From JAILEN01 sp036723975 (GTDB lineage Bacteria > Bacillota > Clostridia > Lachnospirales > Lachnospiraceae), in NCBI GenBank assembly GCA_036723975.1, contig DAIMGJ010000001.1, forward strand, positions 192,037 through 256,036: a stretch of 64,000 nucleotides of DNA. The letters are read 5' to 3'. The notes below the pieces were generated by a model, which was not told the DNA's origin, made no database searches, and saw only the letters and a program-made list of their open reading frames with translations. Of the stretch, positions 16,495 through 24,881 are shown one piece after another. Every line of letters begins with the position of its first letter. Position 1 is the first letter of the stretch. The translations under genes and the position numbers were made by a program.

Positions 16495-17799
16495 CTAGTT
16501 GTTTGCATAATATGCTGTGGTAGCTTCCTGCATTGCGTTGTAAAATTCAGTAGCATCTTTGTACTGACCCTTAGCATAGTTCTGGAAGATAACAGAAGTT
16601 GCATCCTGAAGACCATCCTTCTTTAAGAAGGTGTGGTAGCTGGAGTGCTTTCCTGTTCCCAACCACTCTGTAACAGATGCTGCAAACGGATCTGTAGAAG
16701 AATATGCGCAATCTGCGTAAGGAGATACAAATCCCATGTTCTCTACGAACATCTTCTGTGCAGTATCTTCAGAAGCCCACTGTAAGAATGCTTCAGCGTC
16801 TTCTACGTTACCATCTTTGTAAACGCCCCAGAAAGATGTGGGCTCGTTTAAGATAGTTGTTAAACCATCTTCGAATGCGTATGGAGCAAATCCAACCTTG
16901 AAGGAACCTGCTTCTTCATAAGCTGCTTTGTCATCGCCGGTAAGTGTAGCACCGATCCATGATCCCTGAGTTACGAATGCATATTTGCCTGATGCAAATC
17001 CAAGTACCTGATCATCATAAGAACCTGTGATTAATGCAGGATCTGTGTACTGATTTAACATTCCGATGAATTCACCGAAAGCTGTAAATCTCTTTTCGTC
17101 AAGCTTACCACCATCGTTTAACATATCAATATATGTTGTATCGTCGGTAGCAAGACCTGCATCAAGGTACTGACCAAAAACGTGTGTACCTGAAGACCAA
17201 CCTACGTCGGTTGCATTTACGTTGTAGCCAACTACTGCTGTAAGTCCCAATTCATCTTTCATAGAATCAATTTTTGCAAATGCTTCTTTGTAAGCATCAG
17301 GACCTGTAAGGCTTGCAGGATCAACTCCTGCCTTTTCAAGGATGTCTGCGTTGTAAGCAAGACCACAAGCTTCAACCATGTACGGGAAGCCAAGTGTTCC
17401 TTCTTCGTTTACGTATTCAACTTCTGTGTCCTCTGTCCACTGCTGATCAGACATATCAACAAGTTTTCCGGACCAGTTAGCAAACTGGTTTGCTTCCAAC
17501 ACGAAGATGTCCGGCATTTCGCCTGCCTGATAAAGCTCTTTTAATTTAGAAGAAGCGGTTTCATTACCACCAATGGTAAGAACTTCAATCTTCTTTCCTG
17601 TCTCTTCTTCATAAGCCTTAGCCATTTCCTGCATCTGAGCATCGATTTCCGGCTTACCGTTTAATAACTGGATTGCTCCGGAAGAAGACGATCCTGAACC
17701 TGTAGATGCTGTCTGTGAGTTTGCGCCATTGCCACATCCGGCAAAAAGCATGGTTGCTGCTGTAGCAAGTGCTAAAGCAACTGCAATCTGTTTCTTCAT
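16495..17799 (-). CDS. Extracellular sugar-binding lipoprotein of the ABC importer
   Basis: A 434-residue family 1 solute-binding protein. The signal peptide ends in a lipobox L-F-A-G-C (Cys about residue 21), so the mature protein is lipid-anchored outside the membrane, followed by a Ser/Gly-rich linker. The fold matches maltose-type CUT1 binding proteins. It is the first gene of the operon, with an AAGGGGG ribosome site, and a hairpin after it probably raises its level over that of the permeases. The ligand is unknown. Confidence 0.93.
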   Translation of the reverse strand: MKKQIAVALALATAATMLFAGCGNGANSQTASTGSGSSSSGAIQLLNGKPEIDAQMQEMAKAYEEETGKKIEVLTIGGNETASSKLKELYQAGEMPDIFVLEANQFANWSGKLVDMSDQQWTEDTEVEYVNEEGTLGFPYMVEACGLAYNADILEKAGVDPASLTGPDAYKEAFAKIDSMKDELGLTAVVGYNVNATDVGWSSGTHVFGQYLDAGLATDDTTYIDMLNDGGKLDEKRFTAFGEFIGMLNQYTDPALITGSYDDQVLGFASGKYAFVTQGSWIGATLTGDDKAAYEEAGSFKVGFAPYAFEDGLTTILNEPTSFWGVYKDGNVEDAEAFLQWASEDTAQKMFVENMGFVSPYADCAYSSTDPFAASVTEWLGTGKHSSYHTFLKKDGLQDATSVIFQNYAKGQYKDATEFYNAMQEATTAYYANN

Positions 17800-17828
17800 A
17801 GAAAAGAACCCCCTTGTTTCTTATTTGT

Positions 17829-17852
17829 GCATGTCGTTTAAAGTTGACATGC
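17829..17852. promoter_or_regulatory. Inverted repeat, candidate operator of the sugar importer operon
   Basis: Perfect 7-bp arms GCATGTC / GACATGC around a 10-base AT-rich centre, placed just downstream of the -10 box and upstream of the binding-protein gene. It could be the operator for the LacI-family repressor encoded in the operon, or a leader hairpin. Confidence 0.45.
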
Positions 17853-17873
17853 TTTTTCTCTCTTACATGTTTA

Positions 17874-17902
17874 ATTTTACTATCGAGTGAAATGGATTTC
17901 AA
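17874..17902 (-). promoter_or_regulatory. Promoter of the sugar ABC operon
   Basis: TTGAAA (17897-17902, minus strand), a 17-base spacer and TAAAAT (17874-17879). GTGAAAT/ATTTCAC arms (17887-17914) form a second inverted repeat across the -35 region. Confidence 0.6.
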
Positions 17903-18082
17903 TTGTAATTTCACACAATTTTCATATTGTCCATTTTTTCATCCACGTGCAGCCCCTTGTATTTCCTTTATCTTTGCGTTTTTCTGGGATTTCGATTGTA
18001 TGCATTGTATTTATATTTATACAATCGTAACTGTAATCGTTTTCACTGTTTTCAAAATTCATTGTGCATTTTTCACAAAAGA

Positions 18083-18117
18083 AAAGAGCCGGCCGAAATA
18101 TCAGCACGACTCTTTCC
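18083..18117 (-). terminator. Terminator of spoVG
   Basis: AAAGAGTCG and CGGCTCTTT pair (one G-U) and are followed by TTCTTTTG on the minus strand, 35 bases after the spoVG stop. The remaining roughly 180 bases up to the sugar operon promoter region hold nothing else recognised. Confidence 0.75.
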
Positions 18118-18149
18118 TTATGCGAGGTAAATATTGATATTAAACTCCC

Positions 18150-18413
18150 CTAAACTTCTTCCACTTCATTGCGATATTTATCTAAAATCAATCGCTGCAT
18201 TTCTTCACGCGTGGATGACTTAATCGGATGTGCAATATCCTTGTATTCTCCGTCGGTGGTCTTTCGCGAAGGCATGGCAATAAACATACCTTTGTCTCCA
18301 TCAATAATCTTGATGTCGTGTACTACGAACTCCTCATCAATGGTGATGGAAGCAACCGCTTTTAATTTACCATCTCGCTCTGTCTTCCGAATACGAATGT
18401 CTGTAATCTGCAT
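18150..18413 (-). CDS. spoVG: SpoVG, RNA-binding regulator
   Basis: An 87-residue protein with the conserved SpoVG pattern: M-Q-I-T-D-I-R-I-R at the N terminus, then the highly conserved block F-V-V-H-D-I-K-I-I-D-G and M-P-S-R-K. SpoVG proteins bind RNA and DNA and affect sporulation, septation and surface gene expression in Firmicutes. It lies 37 bases after glgD on the same strand and may be co-transcribed with the glycogen genes. A tandem AAGGAAGG serves as ribosome site. Confidence 0.96.
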   Translation of the reverse strand: MQITDIRIRKTERDGKLKAVASITIDEEFVVHDIKIIDGDKGMFIAMPSRKTTDGEYKDIAHPIKSSTREEMQRLILDKYRNEVEEV

Positions 18414-18450
18414 AGAAATTTTCCTTCCTTTCTCCCGTAAAAACTAGTAC

Positions 18451-19566
18451 CTAAACCCCAAATCGGTTATTCTTTTCCGAAATAACCTTTATCTCGTTTT
18501 CTCCTATATAATTCGTATCGGAAAGAAGCGTCTCGTTACTCTCCACGATACAATTTTCAACAACAACGTTATCACCGATATATGCTCCGTTTAAAATAAT
18601 AGAGTTTTTGATAACGCTGTTATTTCCAACAAATACTTTTTTAAACAGTACGGAATTCTCCACCCTGCTGTTGATAATACAACCGGATCCGACCAAGGAG
18701 TTTGTAACAGAGGATCCAACGTTGTATTTTGCCGGAGGAAGATCATAAGCTTTTGCATAAACCTTCGGCTCCTCATAAAAATACTTCCGCACTTCCGGCT
18801 TTAAAAAATCCATATTGGTACGATAATATGCCTCAACGGAAGCGATATTGCTCCAATAGGACTCCAACATATATCCGTAAATCTTTTTCATTCCGCGGTA
18901 ACGAACCAGAATATCCGTAACAAAATTATATCGGCTTTCCTGATTACACTGTTCCAAAAGTTCAATCAGCTTACGGCGGCGAATAATGTAAACTCCGGTA
19001 GATACGATATTGGAATGAGCCATCATCGGCTTTTCCTCAAACTCCGTTATCATTCCTTCGCTATCCATCTTCACGGTTCCAAAACGACTGACGTCATCCC
19101 CTTCCGGAAGCTTGGCGCACACCACTGTAATATCTGCCTGCTTTTGAATGTGATATTCCAAAACCGGATTGAAGTCCATTTTGTAAACACAATCACCATT
19201 GGCAATTACCACATAGGGTTCATGACGCTGTTTTAAGAAATCAATATTCTGCCACATGGCATCCGCGGTGCCTCGATACCACCAGCTGTTGTCAGCCGTA
19301 ACCGTAGGAGTAAACAAGAAAAGCCCACCTTGCTTACGACCAAAATTCCACCACTTGGAGGAATTCAAATGCTCATTTAAGGAACGGGCATTGTACTGTG
19401 AAAGTACGGCCACCGTCTGAATATGAGAATTTGTCATATTGCTTAATGTAAAATCAATGGCTCTATAGCTGCAACACACCGGCATTGCAGAAATCGCTCT
19501 TTTGTCTGACAGATGACCCATGCGACTTGAGTTACCACCTGCTAAAATGATACCTAATGCTTTCAT
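18451..19566 (-). CDS. glgD: GlgD, regulatory glucose-1-phosphate adenylyltransferase-like subunit
   Basis: A 371-residue nucleotidyltransferase paralogue that partners with GlgC in Firmicute ADP-glucose pyrophosphorylase. The N-terminal Rossmann-like domain carries G-I-I-L-A-G-G-N-S-S-R-M-G and the C-terminal half is a left-handed beta-helix. The usual GlgC signature G-G-Q-G-S-R-L is altered, which fits a weakly active or regulatory subunit. The start overlaps the glgC stop by 4 bases. Activity and allostery are known only from related systems. Confidence 0.93.
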   Translation of the reverse strand: MKALGIILAGGNSSRMGHLSDKRAISAMPVCCSYRAIDFTLSNMTNSHIQTVAVLSQYNARSLNEHLNSSKWWNFGRKQGGLFLFTPTVTADNSWWYRGTADAMWQNIDFLKQRHEPYVVIANGDCVYKMDFNPVLEYHIQKQADITVVCAKLPEGDDVSRFGTVKMDSEGMITEFEEKPMMAHSNIVSTGVYIIRRRKLIELLEQCNQESRYNFVTDILVRYRGMKKIYGYMLESYWSNIASVEAYYRTNMDFLKPEVRKYFYEEPKVYAKAYDLPPAKYNVGSSVTNSLVGSGCIINSRVENSVLFKKVFVGNNSVIKNSIILNGAYIGDNVVVENCIVESNETLLSDTNYIGENEIKVISEKNNRFGV

Positions 19567-20834
19567 GATTCATCACCTGCCTTAATAATATAGCCTCCGC
19601 TTTCCAGTTGGTTTCCGGGATAGTCTTCAATGGAAGTTTCTCCCCGGATGGCGGTATTTTTACCGATAGTAACATTATCCGGAATCACGGTTCCCTGTCC
19701 GATAACCGCAAGTCCAAATCCGTAGATGGAAGAATTCAGTTTGGACTCTGCCTCTTCGCCCATTCCGATTTTGACGTTGTTTCCGATAACGGTATCCTCT
19801 GCAATAATCGCTTTTTCAATCACGCAGTTTTCGCCAATCTTTACTCCGGACATGACAATGGAATCCCGTATCACGGAACCCTTGCCCACAATGACACTTG
19901 GGCCAAACACACTGCCGCTCACCTCACCGTCAATGGAATCTCCTGCGCCGATAATGGCTTTGGAAATACTTGCATCCGGTCCGATGTACTGCGGCTCCAC
20001 CGTAGACTGGTTGGTATAAATCTTCCAGAACTCTTCATATAAGTTAAACTCCGGAATCAAATCAATAAGCTCCATATTGGCTTCCCAATAAGAACCTAAC
20101 GTACCGACATCCTTCCAGTAACCGTTAAATTCATAAGCAAAAATTCGCTGTCCTTTTTCATGACAATAGGGAATGATATGCTTTCCGAAATCACAGTTGG
20201 ACTGATCCTTTAAGTGAACCAAAGCCTCTTTAAGCACCGGCCAACTGAAGATATAAATACCCATGGATGCTAAATTTGACTTAGGATTCTCGGGCTTCTC
20301 CTCGAACTCGGTAATCTGTGCATTCTCATCTGTCACAACTATACCGAAACGGGATGCCTCTTCCATCGGAACCGGGAATGCTGCAATCGTAACATCTGCA
20401 TTGTTCTGCTTATGGAAATCCAGCATAGCCTCGTAATCCATTTTATAGATATGATCTCCGGATAGTATAAGAACATATTCCGGATTGTAGTTTTCCATGT
20501 ACCGCAAATTCTGATAAATTGCATTTGCGGTACCGGAATACCAGTCACTTCCGTCGTTACTCTCGTATGGCGGTAAAACTGTAACTCCCCCGTTGGTACG
20601 GTCCAAATCCCATGGAATACCGATACCGATATGGGAATTCAACACTAAGGGCTGATACTGTGTCAACACACCAACCGTGTCGATTCCGGAATTGATACAA
20701 TTGGATAACGGAAAATCAATGATTCGATACTTTCCCCCAAAAGCCACTGCCGGCTTCGCTACATCTGATGTGAGCACTCCCAGTCGGCTTCCCTGACCAC
20801 CTGCAAGTAGCATGGCAATCATTTCTTTGCTCAT
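19563..20834 (-). CDS. glgC: Glucose-1-phosphate adenylyltransferase catalytic subunit
   Basis: Forms ADP-glucose from glucose 1-phosphate and ATP, the first step of glycogen synthesis. The 423-residue protein has G-G-Q-G-S-R-L-G (residues about 11-18), the D-F-P-L-S-N-C-I-N-S-G block and G-T-A-N-A-I-Y-Q-N, then a beta-helix C-terminal domain. An intact catalytic set is visible. The start is placed at the second of two adjacent ATG codons for better spacing to GAGAGG; 20837 is the alternative. glgD follows with a 4-base overlap. Glucose 1-phosphate released by the phosphorylase at 9851-11335 could feed this enzyme; this is inference. Confidence 0.95.
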   Translation of the reverse strand: MSKEMIAMLLAGGQGSRLGVLTSDVAKPAVAFGGKYRIIDFPLSNCINSGIDTVGVLTQYQPLVLNSHIGIGIPWDLDRTNGGVTVLPPYESNDGSDWYSGTANAIYQNLRYMENYNPEYVLILSGDHIYKMDYEAMLDFHKQNNADVTIAAFPVPMEEASRFGIVVTDENAQITEFEEKPENPKSNLASMGIYIFSWPVLKEALVHLKDQSNCDFGKHIIPYCHEKGQRIFAYEFNGYWKDVGTLGSYWEANMELIDLIPEFNLYEEFWKIYTNQSTVEPQYIGPDASISKAIIGAGDSIDGEVSGSVFGPSVIVGKGSVIRDSIVMSGVKIGENCVIEKAIIAEDTVIGNNVKIGMGEEAESKLNSSIYGFGLAVIGQGTVIPDNVTIGKNTAIRGETSIEDYPGNQLESGGYIIKAGDES

Positions 20835-20922
20835 CATAACCTCTCACCTCGCATTTCTAGTCCAAAACATAAAGCCACTCCGTACAACATTTCCGCGCAT
20901 CGTACGAATGTTTCGTTAATTT

Positions 20923-20951
20923 AGTATATCATTTGTCAGACTATTCTGCAA
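20923..20951 (-). promoter_or_regulatory. Promoter of glgC-glgD
   Basis: TTGCAG (20946-20951, minus strand), 17-base spacer, TATACT (20923-20928). The remaining roughly 100 bases between the divergent glgC and murC promoters show nothing else recognised. Confidence 0.6.
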
Positions 20952-21057
20952 TAATGTTGGCAAAATCTTTATTTTTTCTGCTATTTCACAAAAAATATCC
21001 ACAATTTGTGATGAGTTGTCCATTAAACAACAATATCTTGTAGATTCCGTAAAGGAT

Positions 21058-21086
21058 TTGCAAATCGCATTCTATGGTTTTATAAT
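21058..21086 (+). promoter_or_regulatory. Promoter of murC
   Basis: TTGCAA (21058-21063), 17-base spacer and a perfect TATAAT (21081-21086), 56 bases before the murC start. Confidence 0.7.
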
Positions 21087-21142
21087 AATCTCGTCAAAAA
21101 TTTGTTTCTTATTTAATATAAATATACAGGAGGAATCATTCC

Positions 21143-22519
21143 ATGTTTCAAATTGATTATTCCACCCCTTTGCATGTACACTTCATGGGCATCGGAGGAA
21201 TCAGCATGAGTGGTTTGGCAGAGGTGCTTTTCGACCGAGGCTTTACTGTTTCCGGTTCCGATAACACACCATCAGAAATCACAGAACGACTGGAAACTAT
21301 GGGAATGCATATTTCCCATCCGCAGAAAGCGGAAAATATTACAGACGACATCGATTTGGTTGTTTACACTGCTGCCATTCATCCGGACAATCCGGAGTTT
21401 GTGGCTGCAAAAAACAAAAATCTTCCTATGTTGACCCGTGCTCAGCTTTTAGGTCAAATCATAGATCACTACAACCGTTCCATTTGCGTAGCAGGTACTC
21501 ACGGAAAAACCACAACCACTTCCATGATTGCCCAGATTTTACTTCGAGGAAAAGACAAGCCTACCATTTCCGTAGGCGGCATTTTAAATGCCATCCACTC
21601 CAACATTTATGTGGGAGATTCTGATTTATTTGTAGCGGAAGCCTGCGAGTACACCAACAGCTTCCACGAATTTCATCCCAAGTACTCCGTAATCTTAAAT
21701 GTGGAAGAGGATCACATGGACTTCTTTAAGGACTTAAATGAAATTGAAGAAAGTTTCCATACCTATGCCTTAAATACCGCAGAAGACGGAGCCCTGATTA
21801 TCGGAAAAGACATCCCGGGACTTCAAAAGATTATTCGTGATTTAAAATGCAAAGTCGTTACCTTTGGTTTTAACAGCGATGCGGATTACTATCCGGAAGA
21901 GATTTCCTATGACGAGAAAGGATGCGCCTCCTTTACACCGGTGGCCTTTGGCAAAAAACTTGCCCCCATTACCCTTCACGTACCCGGCAGGCACAATATT
22001 ACTAATGCACTTTCTGCCATCGCAGTAGCCATGGAAATGCAACTTAGCTATGAAGAGATTACCCTGGGACTGTCAGATTTCGGCGGAGCCAATCGGCGTT
22101 TCGAATATAAGGGAACTTATAAGGGCGCTACCATTATTGACGACTACGCCCACCACCCAACAGAGATTAAAGCCTCTTTGGCGGCGGCTGCCAATTATCC
22201 GCACGACAGATTGATCGTAGTATTCCAGCCCCATACCTACACCAGAACCAAAGCCTTTTTGCCGGAGTTTGCAGAAGCTCTTTCCGTTGCAGACCTTGTA
22301 ATTATGGCTAAGATTTACGAAGCCAGAGAAAAGGACATTTACGGGGTAAGTTCTGCAGACGTTCAAAAACTGATTTTGGAAAAAGGCACAAAATGCGAGT
22401 ATTTTGAGACTTTTGATGAGATCGAAAAATTTTTGAAAAAAAAATTAATTCAGAATGATTTGTTAATAACTATGGGGGCCGGAAACGTTGTAAAAATTGG
22501 AGAAGACCTCTTATCCTAA
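21143..22519 (+). CDS. murC: UDP-N-acetylmuramate--L-alanine ligase
   Basis: Adds L-alanine to UDP-MurNAc in the cytoplasm. The 458-residue protein has the N-terminal UDP-binding G-I-G-G-I-S-M-S-G-L, the ATP-binding G-T-H-G-K-T-T-T-T (residues about 117-125), and the Mur ligase D-D-Y-A-H-H-P motif in the middle region. Length is normal. AGGAGG precedes the ATG. It stands apart from other mur genes and is followed by an intergenic region with DnaA boxes. Confidence 0.96.
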   Translation: MFQIDYSTPLHVHFMGIGGISMSGLAEVLFDRGFTVSGSDNTPSEITERLETMGMHISHPQKAENITDDIDLVVYTAAIHPDNPEFVAAKNKNLPMLTRAQLLGQIIDHYNRSICVAGTHGKTTTTSMIAQILLRGKDKPTISVGGILNAIHSNIYVGDSDLFVAEACEYTNSFHEFHPKYSVILNVEEDHMDFFKDLNEIEESFHTYALNTAEDGALIIGKDIPGLQKIIRDLKCKVVTFGFNSDADYYPEEISYDEKGCASFTPVAFGKKLAPITLHVPGRHNITNALSAIAVAMEMQLSYEEITLGLSDFGGANRRFEYKGTYKGATIIDDYAHHPTEIKASLAAAANYPHDRLIVVFQPHTYTRTKAFLPEFAEALSVADLVIMAKIYEAREKDIYGVSSADVQKLILEKGTKCEYFETFDEIEKFLKKKLIQNDLLITMGAGNVVKIGEDLLS

Positions 22520-22522
22520 CTT

Positions 22523-22630
22523 TTATCCACATTATCCACAATTGGCGTGGGGAAATTCTTCCACGTTCATTGTGGATTTATTTTTCCTTTATTTTCGCCA
22601 CAAACTCTTTTTCGACATCACTTATCCACA
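22523..22630 (+). promoter_or_regulatory. DnaA-box cluster upstream of the dnaD-dnaI-prs operon
   Basis: Three exact TTATCCACA boxes: two directly adjacent head-to-tail (22523-22531 and 22532-22540) and one at 22622-22630, all on the plus strand. A degenerate reverse box lies at 22571-22579. This 9-mer is the consensus site of the initiator DnaA. It lies between murC and the replication-loader operon and may allow DnaA to regulate transcription or buffer DnaA. Confidence 0.75.
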
Positions 22631-22675
22631 ATTGTCAAACCCTTATTTTACAAGGGCTTGTGGGTTATTTTGCCC

Positions 22676-22703
22676 TTGCATACGAGAATGAATATGCTAT
22701 AAT
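22676..22703 (+). promoter_or_regulatory. Promoter of the dnaD-dnaI-prs operon
   Basis: TTGCAT (22676-22681), 16-base spacer ending in TGC, and perfect TATAAT (22698-22703), about 45 bases downstream of the last DnaA box. Confidence 0.65.
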
Positions 22704-22787
22704 TCATTCATATTTCGGACAAGGCATCCGGGGGGCTAGTTTGGAGAAAACTGTCTTGTCATTTTTGAGGAAGAGGGAGTAGATAGT

Positions 22788-23861
22788 ATGTCTGACATTG
22801 CTTTACATACGGACGGAGGCAGTTTTGTCACCTGTGTATCAAATACATTTATTGATCATTATATGACAGACGCCAACGGAGAATATGTAAAAATCTATTT
22901 ATATCTTTTACGTTGTCTCGGAAATCCGGATATGGATTTTTCCATTTCAGCCATCGCACAAAAATTGGGCCATACCGATTTAGATGTAAAACGTGCTCTC
23001 CAGTATTGGGAAGCCCGTAATCTACTTCGTCTGGAATATGATTGGAACCAGCAGCTGGTCGGAATCTGTCTTGTAGACGGTTCTTTGAACGCTTTGCAAA
23101 CGCAAGCAAGACCACAGTCTGCTGTTATGCCGACTTCGGCCACTTTCCAAATGAGAGTTCCCGCATCTGCCACAAGCGAAGCGCCAAAGCAGTATACACC
23201 TGCTGAAGTTTTAAGTTTTGGCAATAATAAGGAAATCAAGGATCTTATGATGTTAGCTCAGTGCTACTCTCAAAAACAGCTTACGCAAAACGACATGAAC
23301 ACTATCATCTTTTGGTATGACGGTCTTTCGATGTCGCCGGCTCTGATTGAATTTTTGATCAACCACTGTGCATCAAATGGTCACACCAGCTTAAGCTACA
23401 TGAATAGGATTGCGCTTTCTTGGGCAGATCAGGGTATCTCTACTTTGAAAGAAGCAGAGCAAAATGTTTTAATGCATTCCGAAGGCTATCGCGCCGTGAT
23501 TTCAAACTTGGGACAGCAAAACCGTTCCTTAAATCCTACGGAACTCGCCTTCTTAAACACATGGGTGAATGAATACGGATTTTCCCCGGAGCTTATCGGA
23601 GAGGCTTGCTCCAGAGCAACGCTTCGCGGAACCGCATCTCCTATGAAATACGCCAACCGCATTTTAGAGGAGTGGCGCAACAACAATGTGAAAACCATGG
23701 ACGACGTTTATGCGTTGGATGACAAATATGCCAACACCGTTGCCGTGAAAAAAACCGTCTCCATTTCCACAAAAGGAAATGCTGCACGGGTACATAACTT
23801 CAACGAGCGCACCGACACCGATTGGGACGCATTGGAGTTAAAACTGTTACAAAAGAAATAG
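22788..23861 (+). CDS. DnaD-domain replication initiation protein
   Basis: A 357-residue protein with an N-terminal winged-helix-like region (residues about 10-105) and C-terminal helical domains of the DnaD/DnaB2 type (about residues 150-215 and 235-310; the tract Y-A-N-R-I-L-E-E-W closes the second). Such proteins remodel DNA at origins and restart sites and help load the helicase in Firmicutes. It is followed after 9 bases by a DnaI-like loader gene, the typical Clostridia arrangement. DnaA boxes upstream suggest coupling to replication status. Confidence 0.88.
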   Translation: MSDIALHTDGGSFVTCVSNTFIDHYMTDANGEYVKIYLYLLRCLGNPDMDFSISAIAQKLGHTDLDVKRALQYWEARNLLRLEYDWNQQLVGICLVDGSLNALQTQARPQSAVMPTSATFQMRVPASATSEAPKQYTPAEVLSFGNNKEIKDLMMLAQCYSQKQLTQNDMNTIIFWYDGLSMSPALIEFLINHCASNGHTSLSYMNRIALSWADQGISTLKEAEQNVLMHSEGYRAVISNLGQQNRSLNPTELAFLNTWVNEYGFSPELIGEACSRATLRGTASPMKYANRILEEWRNNNVKTMDDVYALDDKYANTVAVKKTVSISTKGNAARVHNFNERTDTDWDALELKLLQKK

Positions 23862-23870
23862 GAGTGCGCT

Positions 23871-24845
23871 ATGTCCTTAACACGTGCCCAATACGACGAA
23901 ATCATGAGAGGCTACGAGGAACGCCAATTGGCTAACGCGCAGCTCCAAAGAGATCGTCGTCGGGAAATCGAGAAAAAACTTCCCGAGTATTTTTCTTACG
24001 ACAAAAAAATATCTGCCGCCAGCATGGAGTATTTTAAAAACAAAATGTCCGGCGCAAATGACATATCAAAGGAAAGCCTGCACCAAACCATTTCTTCCTA
24101 TGAGAAAAAGAAGGAAGAATTGCTTGTGGGTGCCGGTTATCCTTCGGATTATCTGGATTCCATCTACGATTGCAAAGATTGTAAAGATACGGGCTACATC
24201 GATAACGAACCCTGCCATTGTTTCAAACAGGCTTCGATCGACTTGCTCTACCCCGAAACCAAACTGGCTTTGGACTTTCAGAACGCAAGCTTTGACAATT
24301 TCTCATTTGAATACTACGATCCCAAAACAATCGACAAAGCATCAGGGTTATCTTCTCTCGAATATGCTAAAAACGCCTTTGAATATTGTAAAGATTTTGT
24401 GAAGAATTTTTCCGCCACAGGTGGTAATATTCTGCTGTACGGTGAGACAGGTTTGGGCAAAACCTTTTTATCGAACTGTATTGGAAATGAAATTTTAAAA
24501 CAGGGCTATTCTGTATTATATGTAACGGCTCCGCAGTTTATCGACATTTTCGAAAAGAAAATGAAAGACAAAAGTGAAAGCTATCGTAAAGATTTTGACT
24601 TGCTTCACGACGTGGATCTTTTAATCATCGATGACCTTGGGACAGAATTTCAGAATTCATTTACGGTGCCAAACGTATTAGAATGCGTAAATAACCGTAT
24701 TCTTTACAAGAAGTCTACCGTAATTTCATCAAATTTAAATCTGAAACGACTTCAGGAAGTATATACGGAGCGCTTTAGTTCCCGGCTTGTAGAACACTAC
24801 AAAATACTTCGTCTTACCGGAAGAGATATTCGTGCACAAAAATAA
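23871..24845 (+). CDS. DnaI/DnaC-like replicative helicase loader ATPase
   Basis: A 324-residue AAA+ loader. The N-terminal helicase-binding domain contains a probable zinc site, C-K-D-C then C-H-C (residues about 102-121). The AAA+ core has Walker A G-E-T-G-L-G-K-T (residues about 191-198), Walker B L-L-I-I-D-D-L-G-T and sensor/arginine residues near R-F-S-S-R-L. It probably loads the DnaB/DnaC-type helicase with the DnaD protein encoded just upstream. Length and order match the DnaI group rather than transposon IstB proteins. Confidence 0.9.
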   Translation: MSLTRAQYDEIMRGYEERQLANAQLQRDRRREIEKKLPEYFSYDKKISAASMEYFKNKMSGANDISKESLHQTISSYEKKKEELLVGAGYPSDYLDSIYDCKDCKDTGYIDNEPCHCFKQASIDLLYPETKLALDFQNASFDNFSFEYYDPKTIDKASGLSSLEYAKNAFEYCKDFVKNFSATGGNILLYGETGLGKTFLSNCIGNEILKQGYSVLYVTAPQFIDIFEKKMKDKSESYRKDFDLLHDVDLLIIDDLGTEFQNSFTVPNVLECVNNRILYKKSTVISSNLNLKRLQEVYTERFSSRLVEHYKILRLTGRDIRAQK

Positions 24846-24881
24846 TTCAATATAGAGTATTCACAAACGGAGGAAACAAAA

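Noticed and set aside
22641..22675. CCCTT...AAGGG repeats after murC as a murC terminator
   Set aside because: The stems are short, have several alternative pairings and lack a proper T-run; no confident terminator can be drawn.
22520..22787. DnaA-box region considered as the chromosomal origin oriC
   Set aside because: dnaA, dnaN, recF or rpmH are not adjacent, no clear AT-rich unwinding element with DnaA-trio was recognised, and the boxes are few. A regulatory cluster is more likely.
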